From Podarcis raffonei (taxonomy: Eukaryota; Chordata; Lepidosauria; Squamata; Lacertidae), in the NCBI RefSeq assembly GCF_027172205.1, contig NC_070614.1:32116501-32180500 (forward strand): DNA of 64,000 nucleotides, in the 5' to 3' direction. Positions 1-9,798 of this stretch are shown here, piece after piece. The notes beneath the pieces were generated by a model, which was not told the DNA's origin, searched no databases, and saw nothing but the letters and a program-made list of their open reading frames with translations. The position numbers were made by a program, and so were the translations under genes. Position 1 is the stretch's first letter. Each line of letters opens with the position of its first letter.

Positions 1-1865
1 CAACTCTCTGTATCACAAGTTTCCGCCTCTGGATTCTCCACATATAAAGATCTAATCTATGCGGACATGTTTTATCACCCTCACACTTCAAGCCCATTTC
101 CCAGTTTTCATCCACTGGGAAAATACAGTTCCCCTAGACACACTAGGGTAGGCAAGCTTTTTATTTGTGGGGGATGGGGTGGGGTGGGGGTAGTGGAGAT
201 TTTTTCCCCTCATCCAATGGCCCAACTTTTCCAAGGAAGGTGGTTTCCAGCTGAAATCCTCACCATCCTGTTAAAAAGAAATGAGCCATTGCTCCCTGTT
301 CCTTCTTTAGGGGTCGCTCCTGTGGGGAAACGGAAATGGCTCATATTGAGAGCACTTATAATGAAAGCAAAATATCTCCTCTACATCCAATACCAGGTAA
401 CCCAGTCTCCGCCAACAGGGATTCATTCCAGAGGGCTGCAGGGTGCATTTCTGCATTATGAACTACACCCCTGGGTCCAGCCACTTCTTCCCACTCATAA
501 TCACAGGCCGTTAGCAAGACATATTTATCTACAGTGTTATCATACATTTCCCTGAATCGCCTTATCATAGAGTCTCCAGTCTGCTGTGTCCTCTTGGGGA
601 GTGGGGTGAACACACAGAGATGCTGCAAGCCCAGGCTGACTTGAATTGGAAGCTGGGAGCTGGAAATGTGATTCCCACCCATCCCACAACCAATCCACAG
701 TTTTATCAATTGCTTCAGCCTCTGGAGGAACTGGGATCCAGAAGCCACATGGAAGAGGTTCTCTCTCTTCAGATCCCAAGTCCCGGGACTCAGGAGGAAG
801 CTGAAAGGCTCCATAGAGGCAAAGTCCCTGTCAGCTGCAATGATACCATAAAAAACCCCATGTGTGCATAGAGACACAGTTGACAGGATCAGCCTTGACC
901 TATAAAGCCCTGAATGGATCATCCTCGAATCTACCTAGTTTGATAGCTGCACAAATCCAACAGAGAACAAGGTGCCATTTGCCATCTTGTACGTCAAACT
1001 GCATGTTGCATGGAAATGAGTGTAACAGAACCCCAGCAGCTCTTTTTTTAAGGAAAAGCAGCTTGGGAGGGAGGGGGAGATTTGGAGCAAGCAGAAAAGT
1101 TGTCCACATACACCTGTGCATATTCCTAAAATATGCACCACCACCCACCCACCCACACAAAAAAGCATTCCTCCCCATGAAGTTCCAAATGCACAAAAAG
1201 ACAGTAGAATAGGGCAAGGCTATACAGCAACCCAGCCAGATGGATGGGGTATAAATAATAAAATTATCATTATTATTAAATAAAACATAGCAAATAAATA
1301 AATAAAGCTCCTTGGCATAGAGCTCTGCCCTCTCATATTCTGTAAAATGCCATTCACGCAACTGCACTGTATAGAAATCCAGGTTTGCTTTATATGCAGT
1401 ATTTATGCAAGTCCTAGAATTTGAGGTTTACCCTGGTATAAGATTTGAATGTGTTTGGTGTAGAGTCTGACCAGAGGCAGGGCATGGGGTGGGTGGGAGG
1501 GGTCAACAACTAAGTATTGGTTATTTCCGCTCTTCAAAACTATGGACAGATAATCTGGGGTGGCTTTGGTAGAAATCTCTAAATGACAGGGAGCCTGAGT
1601 GACGTGGCAGACAAGGGAGAAGGCTCTTAATGGACAACCCTTTCCCCTGCTTAGCTCTGTGTTCATGGTTACAGAGTCTGATTTTCAAGGCAGAGAAAGC
1701 CATTTTTGTTGAGAGGAACTGCCCTGTTTGCGGGCTTAAGAGATGACTTGTTCCCTGCAGTCTTGCTTCTGGAGCTCGGTGCTTTCCCCACATTTAGGGG
1801 GCCGGCAGGGATTCCTTAAGACTAGGGAGGGTCCCTCCCTAGTGGCTAACTGGCAGGCAGACCAA
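1..1865. other. 3' flank of NAT14, no gene recognised
   Basis: This stretch lies downstream of the NAT14 stop and probably includes its 3' UTR. A minus-strand AATAAA hexamer (read as TTTATT at 160-165) is the only obvious poly(A) signal candidate, which would imply a UTR of about 1.7 kb. A minus-strand frame at 356-922 stays open for 188 codons, but its translation shows no domain, signal peptide or repeat that I recognise. It has no convincing start context and I treat it as chance or as an untranslated open frame. A polypurine/CA-rich patch lies near 1140-1200. Confidence 0.4.
1226..1290 (+). repeat. 3' tail of a squamate LINE/SINE family
   Basis: The segment ends in an AAY-CCAGCCAGATGG...GGGTATAAATAATAAA tail. 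The same tail recurs at 52770-52830 (plus) and, inverted, at 27816-27900, so it is a dispersed family within this window. Only the 3' end is recognisable. I infer a CR1-like LINE or a partner SINE; the exact family is uncertain. Confidence 0.5.
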
Positions 1866-4416
1866 CTAGAGCTCCTTGCTGAACTCCTGCTGTATGGTGT
1901 AGCCCAGCCACCGCCGCCCACCACTCATGTTGTAGCCAGTGCTCTCAAAGAGCCCAATCGCCGCCTTGGTGACTACCGAGACCTGGGCCACTAAGAATTT
2001 GAAGCCCTGGGCGCGAGCGTGAGCTTCCAGGAAGCTGAGGAGGGAGCGGCCCACACCAGAGCGCCGGTACCACCGGTTCACAGCCAGGCGCTTGAGCTCC
2101 GCCGTGCGTGGTTCCCCGCCGCAGGGCTCCAGAGCCACACAGCCACACACGTCGTCCTCGTCATATACAGCCACCCACAGCCCGCGCTGCCCTGTGCTGT
2201 AGTAGGCATGCAGGTGCCTCAAGTCTGGCGAGCGCCACAGCAGAAGCTTCAGAGCCACCACGGTGAGCAGGACCGGCAGCACGAGAGCCACCACAAACGA
2301 GTTCAGGAAGAAACGCAGGCCGCTGCTCACCACCGCCATCAGCAGCAAAGCCAGAGGCCGCGTCAGCACATAGAGGATCAGGCGGTTCTCTGTATCCTTG
2401 AATCCATCCTGGTGGGGAAAGAAATAGAAAGGGATATGAAGTAAAGGACCATATACAGCTATGAGGGACCTGGGATGTGTTGTGTATCTCTAAACAAATG
2501 CTTATCCTTCACTTTACCTGAAAACATACGAGGGGAATTCTATGACATCTGTAGCAACTTGCACAGAGCTAAGAAAAGGCTGGAGAGACAAGAGCCACAC
2601 TGAAAGCAGAACTGTCCTGCAGATACGAAAGTTGTTCTACCCCAGCTTTTCTATAATGCAAGCCCTAGTGGGAAACAAGGAACCTCGACAAAAGAGCATT
2701 GGAATTGAGATAGAGCCAGTGGATTGAACCACGCTTTCTTTCCCTTAGGAAATTTTCTTCCCAGTCTTTAAGTGTGGAGGGAATTTTCTTCCTAGTGTTT
2801 AACTGTGGGACAAATAACACAGTAACACAATTGCTTATTGCCCAACCCTTAGAGGTAAGTATCATCAAATGTAGCTCCTCTTCTTGCCAAGTTCCCTTTA
2901 ATTTTTTTTTATGCTGCAAACATCTCCTCAATTTTCTCTCTCTCTAGGTTTAATATGCTCAGTTAACACCCCCATCAGAGTGGATGTGGCAGGAAGAGTG
3001 GGCTGCATTCACACAGCAGTTTATTCTGTTTCTCTAATTTCTGCATTATATTTGTGCTTTTACATTATGTAAAAGCTGCTTCTGGAAATCTAGCAGAATA
3101 TAGTAAAGTTTAGTGCTCATTTCCATGTTAATTGCTTTCATAAAAAATCTGTTTGCAACCCCAATAAGCCAGAAAACTGTAGGTGTAAAGTGACAAAAAT
3201 TGAGGCGGTATGCCAGCATAAAGTTCTTTCCTACTGTTTTCATGGGTGAATCATGGGAGAACAGAAGCATGCATGTGCGGAAAGGGTAGTGGAGGAGTGG
3301 CAGTGTTCAGTAACCTTCGTTGTTGTGTCACACCACACTCACTGCTGTCAATGAATTTTAGCGTGAAATATCAAAAAAACCACCTTTGCAACAGGTACTG
3401 CAGTGTAAAAGGAATGCAAGAAAACAGAAGTGCTAGCATCACAATCAGGAAATAAAGTTGCATGCAGAACCAGTAATTCCAGTTCAGTGGTTTTCAAACA
3501 TCCCTGCCCATTCCAAGTTGTCTGTTGAGGAGCTCTGCGCTTTGCAGAAGATGCTGTTCTAGAAGGCTTCCTATTTGGGACAGTGATTAGGCTTCTCAGT
3601 TACCCCAATCAGTGTTTCCCAAACTTTGCTCTCTGGCTGTTGTTGGGCTACAACTCCCATGAGCCCTAGCTGGCAGGACCAGTGGTCAGGGATGAGGGGA
3701 ACTGTAGTCCCAAAACAGCTGGCAGCCCAAGTTTGGGAAGTATTGCCCTAAACGAACTGAAACAGCTTCCTAGAAAACACACGCGCGCGCACACACACAC
3801 AGAGTTCCCTTGCAATGTGCAACTGCTCTAACATATGAAGTAGACCATGGGTAGGCAAACTGAGCCTAGGGGCCAGATCTGGCCCAATCGCCTTCTAAAT
3901 CCAGCCTGTGGATGGTCTGGGAATCAGCGTGTTTTTACATGAGTAGAATGTGTCCTTTTATTTAAAATGCATCTCTGGGTTATTTGTGGGGCATAGGAAT
4001 TCATTCCCCCCTCCCCGCAAAAAAATATAGTCTGGTCCCCCACAAGGTCTGAGGGACAGTGGACCAGCCCCCTGCTGAAAAGTTTGCTGACCCCGAAGTA
4101 GACAATGCAATGTCCTCCAGTTTGGTGGATTACAACTCTCACCAGCCCATCAGCATTGCCAGTGGTAAAGGATGAAGGGAGTTGTAGTCCACAACATCTG
4201 GAGAACACCAAACTGCCTTTCCCACTTCTAGGAGAAGGTTCCTATTAAATGACACATTCCATAAGTCTTTAGAAAGGAAGGAGAGTGCTTATATAGCCTG
4301 GGCTCTCCACCACCTCTCTCAGAAGCCCACCTCACCTTCAGAAGCTCCAAGACAATTGGTGTCTCCTCCTCTCTCATTTCTCTGATGGTCAGTTGCTCAG
4401 GTTCCAGGGTAGGCAT
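1866..4416 (-). CDS. NAT14: NAT14, probable N-acetyltransferase 14
   Basis: The gene has two coding exons, 4336-4416 and 1866-2408. The donor is CTGAAG|GTGAGG and the acceptor TTTCCCCACCAG|GATGG. Together they encode 207 aa, against 206 in human NAT14. The N-terminus (IREMREEETPIVLELLK) and the joined DGFKDTENR...LTRP stretch match the human protein closely. Residues about 44-84 are strongly hydrophobic and should anchor the protein in a membrane. Residues about 100-207 form a GNAT fold with the acetyl-CoA-binding loop RRSGVGRSLL near 142-151, ending in EFSKEL (human EFSKDL). The family acetylates amine groups, but the substrate of NAT14 is not settled. The start ATG has A at -3 and is preceded by a good acceptor (CTGGCTGCCAG|C), so a non-coding first exon probably lies in the CpG island at 5.4-5.9 kb. 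The neighbour upstream on the same strand is ZNF628, as in human. Confidence 0.95.
3610..3745. mobile_element. Palindromic MITE in NAT14 intron
   Basis: Terminal inverted repeats CAGTGTTTCCCAAACTT and its complement flank an internal partly palindromic body containing TACAACTCCCATGA and GGGAACTGTAGTCC. At least six related copies lie elsewhere in the window (for example 8638-8754, 27527-27640, 39200-39334). It carries no coding capacity. The structure suggests a non-autonomous DNA transposon, probably hAT type (inference). Confidence 0.7.
3846..4095. mobile_element. hAT non-autonomous DNA transposon with 8-bp TSD
   Basis: The element has imperfect terminal repeats (CATGGGTAGGCAAACT at the left, AGTTTGCTGACCCCG at the right) and is flanked by an exact 8-bp duplication, AAGTAGAC, at 3838-3845 and 4096-4103. 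An 8-bp TSD is the hallmark of the hAT superfamily. The body has no open frame. The intact duplication suggests insertion that is old but still well preserved. It lies in the NAT14 coding intron. Confidence 0.8.
4114..4204. mobile_element. Palindromic MITE fragment
   Basis: The left arm (TTACAACTCTCACCAGCC) and the right arm (GGGAGTTGTAGTCCA) are inverted copies of the same palindromic family seen at 3610-3745. The outer ends are degraded. Confidence 0.55.
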
Positions 4417-4612
4417 GCTGGCAGCCAGCAGATGGCACCTTCAAAGAGGGAAAGCCCAGTTATTGTCTGATATGTCCTTGATGAGAGGCTGGGATGGACA
4501 AGGAAAGTGTCTCCAACTAGAATGGGTCATTTGTCAGAGCCCAACCTTCCACCATGGCTGGGGACACTCTTGAGTAATTGGGGAGCATTTTTATGTTGAA
4601 GCAGCACAGAAA

Positions 4613-4845
4613 CCAGAGGCAGTGTTGTGTAGTGGTTATACTGGATCAGGACCTGACAGGCCAAGGTTCAAGTCCCCACTCAGCTATGATGTTTGCTGGG
4701 TGCCTTTGGGCCTGTCACTGTCTCTCAGCTTACCCCGCAGGGTTGTTATGAATATTACATGAAGACTGGGTAGATAACCAGGCACACCACTTTGAGCTCT
4801 GTGTAGGAAAGGCGGGATACAAATACAGCAATAATAATAATATTG
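4613..4845 (+). repeat. tRNA-derived SINE (MIR/CORE-like body)
   Basis: The head GTGTAGTGGTTATACTGG and a B-box-like GGTTCAAGTCC indicate a tRNA-derived promoter. The body CTGGGTGCCTTTGGGCCTGTCACT and ...CAGGGTTGTTATGA is the MIR-like block common in squamate SINEs. The element ends in a GGCGGGATACAAATA tail followed by (AAT)n. Confidence 0.7.
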
Positions 4846-5383
4846 GGGGATGAGGAGAAAGACTCTTAGTCTAATCCCTTCCTAAAGGAGAATAGGTACT
4901 TTGGGGGGGGGGGTCAATCTAACAAACACAGAAGCAGCAACTTCCTACAATGCCAGCAAGAGTTGAAAACTATTTTGCTTATGGCATGGTGTTAAATGCC
5001 TAACAATCATTCTCCAATTTAAATGCACAGGAGCCTTGGTAAGAAAAGAAGCTGGCAACTCTTAAAAAAGCAACTACAACCGGTATAGCTGGGAAGAATA
5101 TATCCTTGTTCAGCAGCAGATTCACTGGCAATCTTTTGGCCTTAGTTTCCCATCTGTTTAAACAGGGACCACATGCCTCCTGGGGTCGTCTTGAAAAGGA
5201 ACGAGATCGAGGGCGTGTATACTTTATGAAATAACACTTGCACGCCCCCCATTTAATTAAAGGTCGTGGGAGCCATTTTACCAGCACCCTCTGATTCCCA
5301 GCTAGCTCCCTGCGCCCCCTACTCTATTTGCAAGGTAGGATCCCTTGCAATGGAGCACCACCGTTATTTTATGCCACATAACG

Positions 5384-5960
5384 GACAAAAATAACGCGAC
5401 GCCCACATTTCTCCGGCCTGCCCCTTCTGCCCCTCCCGAGAGCAAAGGCAGATCCGCAATAAAACGCCAGCACCACCGTCGTAAACTGACCCGGCACGGC
5501 ACTCTAGCCCTTGCGGCCACACCCCTCCGCAGAAATAGAAACGCCCGCAAACCTTCTCCACTCACCCCCTAGGCGCGGAATGGACTCACCCAGCCTGTAG
5601 GAAGCGGCTGCCTTTGCCCCTGCATAAAAGGAGCGTGGAATTCTCCGAGGCCTCCTACATCTCTCTCTCTCTCTCTCTCCCCACCCCGCCCGCTTTTTCA
5701 GGAGGGAGGGGGGGAGGAGAGGGGAAAACAGCTTCGCCCCAAGAGCCTCTTCTTAGTCAACCCTCCCCAGCTTCGCAGCTCCAGCGCCTCACTCCATGAG
5801 CGCATGCGTGGCGCTCCTGGCTTCTTCGGCGTCTTTCGCTCCTTACGCAGTTCTTGGCAACTGTTGCTAAGGGGGGCGAAACGGGGCCTTCAAGCGCTGC
5901 GAGTCCCAAACCCGTTTTGCCTTTTATGGGAGAGAGCGGGCAGCAGCGGGGGTGGGTTCA
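5384..5960. promoter_or_regulatory. CpG island, probable NAT14 promoter
   Basis: CpG density rises sharply compared with the flanks. Minus-strand donor candidates GGCTGG|GTGAGT (exon end 5590) and GGGG|GTGAGT (exon end 5566) could end a non-coding first exon that splices to the acceptor just before the NAT14 ATG. An NRF1-type site GCGCATGCGT lies at 5800-5809. An everted repeat CTTGGCAAC-T-GTTGCTAAG near 5852-5871 resembles X-box half sites in unusual order. A (CT)n run lies near 5660-5680. The transcription start is not determined. Confidence 0.65.
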
Positions 5961-6060
5961 GTTTGAATGGCTTAGGACTTAGGGAAATATCTGACTTTCT
6001 AATTTTCATTTTCTTTTTCATGGTGAAGTGGCAGGCGGGAATTCAACGGGTATTGCTGTA

Positions 6061-6900
6061 GCCAGCTAGTAGAGAGGGAAATCTGGAAAAGCCTTCCCAT
6101 ATTGCTGCCAGTCTGCTATGGAACTGTTAAAAAAAACACGACCTGCTGCCCATAATGTAAACAGCTGGTGGCTGTTAATGTATCATTTTCGTTATGTACC
6201 CATTTTATGCTGCTGACATGAAGTTGGAAGCCACCTGGAAGTGCATGTGTCTTTCCATAAGGGTTTTGTTTTTCAACTTTTTTTTTTAAGAGTTGCACAG
6301 ACTGTTTGTTTGGATTGAGTTTGGGGCTCATGGTTAAGACAGCAAAAATAAAGGGATTTATTTCATTACATTGTAAGCATTGAATTCCCGAAAGTAACCT
6401 TTGACATGTTGCTTTCTCAATGTAAATATTAAGAAAGTAAGCATCGTTGTTGGAGATAAGCAGGTGCACCAATTTGATTTGTAGCCATTCTGTTCCGCCT
6501 GTGAGCTTCCTTTTTGCATCTAGCTGGCTGCTGACCAATGTCAAAAGGAAATGGATATTGGTCTGAAGAAGCATAATAGTTCTGAGTGGTTTAGAAGCTG
6601 GCATTTAAAAACAGTAACATTGGCATTGACCCAGTAAACCATTTGTAACCCATTTTGTTTATCATTGCAAAATGGGGATGTTACTTTTTAAAAAATTCTT
6701 TAACGTCACCACAAGGTGGCTGACTCAAATTCACATGGGGCATAGGTCCTTTTAACAGCTCCTTGCCTGTTAAACAAGCATTAAAACCAGCAGTTCACAT
6801 TGGCAAAAAATGCAATGTGTGAAATGGCTAAGGCAGCATTACAATTATGTCTGTCTTCACCTTAAGCGTATCTGTGAGCCATTCACCTCCTGCCATGCAG
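6061..6900. other. Intergenic, nothing recognised
   Basis: No gene, clear repeat or promoter was recognised. A 162-codon minus-strand frame (6116-6604) shows no known domain. Confidence 0.4.
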
Positions 6901-6902
6901 TA

Positions 6903-7544
6903 CAGTGGTACCTTGGTTCTCAAATGCCTTGGCTTGCAAACACCAAAAACCAGGAAGTATGTGTTCCAGTTTCCAAACGTTTTTTGGAAGCCGAACATCC
7001 GATGCGGTTGTCGGCTATTGTTTCTGGGGTGCCTGCACCAATCAGCTGTGCCTTGGTTTTGGAACATTTTGGAAGTCGAACGGACTTCCAGAACAGATTA
7101 AGTTTGGCGCTTTTGTTTTTGCTATTTATTTTGTGTTTTTGTTTTCGAAGCTTTTTCGGTTAATTTGTTTTTGTGACTGTATGGAACTCAGTTCAGCTAC
7201 TGATTGATTGTGTGACTAAAGAAATGGATAAAAGCCCCCCATCCAAACAATGACTATCATCAGTGCAGGTAAGAAAAAAATGTAATTTTAATTTTTATCA
7301 TCTAAAATAATCTCTATTTTATACTACAATACATTGATTTTTGCTTTCATTTTATGTATCAATGGTCTCATTAGATAGTAAAATTCATGTTAAATTGCTG
7401 TTTTAGGGGTTGTTTTTAAAAGTCTGGAACGGATTAATCCGTTTTGCATTACTTTCTATGGGAAAGAACGCCTTGGTATTAGAACGCTTTGGTTTTGGAA
7501 CGGACTTCTGGAATGGATTAAGTTTGAGAACCAAGGTACCACTG
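6903..7544. mobile_element. Tc1/mariner (Tigger-like) non-autonomous element
   Basis: Terminal inverted repeats CAGTGGTACCTTGGTTCTCA and its complement TTTGAGAACCAAGGTACCAC-TG bound the element, and TA dinucleotides flank both sides (6901-6902, 7545-7546). Sub-terminal inverted copies of GGACTTC..GAACAGATTAAGTTTG recur inside. TA duplication and CAGTGG-type ends fit the Tc1/mariner superfamily, Tigger group. No transposase frame remains, so it is an internally deleted copy. Confidence 0.8.
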
Positions 7545-7857
7545 TATTTAAGAACATGATTAACACAGTGGGGGAAAAAATCCCCTGTGGAACAGGACTG
7601 TTGTCCCACACTGACCCTGAGGGTTGGTTCTTCATCTTTTCAGGTTTTTTTCCTTTAAAAGTGCCTTCCCCATGTTCTCTGCTGGAGGTGGGGAACCAGT
7701 GGCTCTCCCAAGATGGTCAATTCTCAAGTACTAAAATGCAATGCATCATATAATTTATAGAGTAAGACACTGAGAGGGAAGATTGCTAACAAACCATAAA
7801 TAGAAAGAGCATGGCCAGGTTTCACTTGTTTAGCTTTTGTGGACAGCTTTTTCTGTA

Positions 7858-8077
7858 CAGTGGTACCTCGGGTTAAGAACTTAATTCGTTCTGGAGGTCC
7901 GTTCTTAACCTGAAACTGTTCTTAACCTGAGGTACCACTTTATCTAATGGGGCCTCCTCCTGCTGCTGCGCCGCACAATTCCTGTTCTCATCCTGAAGCA
8001 AAGTTCTTAACCTGAGGTACTATTTATGGGTTAGCGGAGTCTGTAACCTGAAGCATCTGTAACCTGAGGTAGCACTG
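7858..8077. mobile_element. Tc1/mariner MITE
   Basis: The ends are CAGTGGTACCTCGGGTTAAG and ...ACCTGAGGTAGCACTG, with TA on both sides (7856-7857, 8078-8079). The motif CTTAACCTGA(G/A) recurs four to five times in the body. It belongs to the same superfamily as the element at 6903-7544 but to a different subfamily. Confidence 0.8.
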
Positions 8078-8497
8078 TACAGGTTATTCAAGTGTAGGGC
8101 TACAGTGTGCAGCACATAATTGGCTCAGCAACCTGAGCCATCAGTTTGGTGGATCTCAGTGTTCTTGGAGGAAGAAAAAAAACAACCCACAGGAAATCCC
8201 ACGTCTCAACTCTGCCCACTTTGGTCTTTGGTTCTCAGCTCAACCACAATCATTCCTCAAACTGCAGAACCTCCTACCCCAAGAAATTCACCAAACATGT
8301 TGCATTTTCCAGAAATCTTGTACAGAGACCTCATTTGCATTGACTTTCAACACTAAGCTTAAGTTCCCATTTAGGCTTGAGTCCCAGCACCTTTCAGTTT
8401 AAAATTCAATATCTAGCATGTTGAAGCCGCTTGAGAAAAACATAAAGAGTTTCCTCTAAGCAGGAACCTTTTATCTTGCACCTCTCAAGCCTGTTAA

Positions 8498-8822
8498 AGC
8501 TGCAGGGCTGCAGCTCAGTTGTAGATCACATGCTTTGTATGGAGAAGAACACAGGTTCAAAGCCACAATATCTCAAGAGAGGGCTGAAAAAGATGTTTGC
8601 CTGAAATGCTAGAGAGCTGTTACCGTTCAATCTAGATCAGGGTTTCCCAAACTTGGGTCTCTAGCTGTTTTTGGACTACAGCTAGGACTGATGATCAGGG
8701 ATGATGGGAACTGTACTCCAAAAACAGCTGGTGATCCAAGTTTGGGAAACCCTGATATATACATTACTGAGCTAGATGGACCAATGGTCTTACTCTGTAT
8801 AAGGCAACTTCCTATGTTCTTA
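8498..8822 (+). repeat. Squam1-like tRNA SINE, split by a MITE
   Basis: The head (GCAGCTCAGTTGTAGATCAC, then CAGGTTCAAAGCC as B box) and the tail (TGAGCTAGATGGACCAATGG ... AAGGCAACTTCCTATGTTC) are those of the widespread squamate tRNA SINE. The copy is interrupted at 8638-8754 by a palindromic MITE, so the SINE is the older of the two. Confidence 0.75.
8638..8754. mobile_element. Palindromic MITE nested in a SINE
   Basis: Near-perfect terminal repeats CAGGGTTTCCCAAACTTGG and CCAAGTTTGGGAAACCCTG bound the element. The interior is also partly self-complementary (TTTGGACTACAG against CTGTACTCCAAA). It sits inside the SINE at 8498-8822. Confidence 0.8.
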
Positions 8823-8963
8823 GTTGACTTCCTTTGGGGACTGTGCAATCTGCTACTGAAATGCCAATCAGACCTAAAAAGCACAAAAGAAGTATGACAT
8901 GTATTGGTGAACCCAACCTCTGCACAATACACAGAAAGGAGTAAAAATGCTTTGAAGCAGTCT

Positions 8964-8969
8964 TTTATT
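8964..8969 (-). terminator. Candidate poly(A) signal of ZNF628
   Basis: An AATAAA hexamer on the minus strand about 830 nt downstream of the ZNF628 stop. It is the first canonical hexamer I see after the coding region. Confidence 0.4.
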
Positions 8970-9798
8970 TTTCTTCTAGACCAAGAGTCTATGACCCTCT
9001 TGTCTGTTAGCACCAGGAACTGGGGTACACTTGGGAAGAAATGTGGTTCTGCACATGGTGAGGGGCTGGAATGGAGAATAGATAAGAGGGGCTTAACCGG
9101 AAAAAGATGCTGTTTATGACAGCTCATAAAGCAGCCTCCTGCAGCACCCAGTATCAAAGGAAAACCCAAAAACTCAAACTTTCCCCATTTTCTAATACAT
9201 AAAAAGAGCTCACACTGCTCCACAGCACTTAGCTCCAAAATTGCAACACAGCAGGGAAATGGAGAGAGGCCAGCAGTCCAGTTGATATCTGCTAACTATA
9301 TTTTCTGTCCAGTGTGGAGAAAAAAACCAGGAATTCTGGCTGCACAGTCTTCCAACCATCAGACTGCACATACATTTGGTTCTTGTTGGAACAACGTATT
9401 TCAGACAGGATGGGGAAATGTGTGGGTTAGGGATTGTATCAAGGACTGGACTGGCTATCCCTTTCTCACATGCAAAACAAGACAAAAGTGTTTGGGGGAA
9501 GGACATGGTAGTGGAGTCATTGTAACTGCAAGGACACGAGCAGCAACAGCAATCCCCATGTGAGCAGGAAGTGAGGGATTCAAGGGTATGCTTTGGACCT
9601 GCAGGCATGGGCGTGAGCTAAGCTCTCTGCTGTCATTTCATGACACTGTCCTGAGGAACCTAAGCTGATCCACCTCCAGGAGTCTTGAAGTTGCCCAGGT
9701 CGATCCCATCTGGCAACACAATTAATTATAGCAGCCACTAGTGAGAGCACAACTGAGTCTCAGTTGGTACTCCAACGCAGGGATGGGAACAGTTGTCC

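Noticed and set aside
356-922. 188-codon minus-strand frame as a gene
   Set aside because: No recognisable domain, splice support or homology. It lies in the presumed NAT14 3' flank.
2409-9798. SSC5D gene expected from human synteny
   Set aside because: No scavenger-receptor cysteine-rich domain was seen in any frame here or elsewhere in the window.
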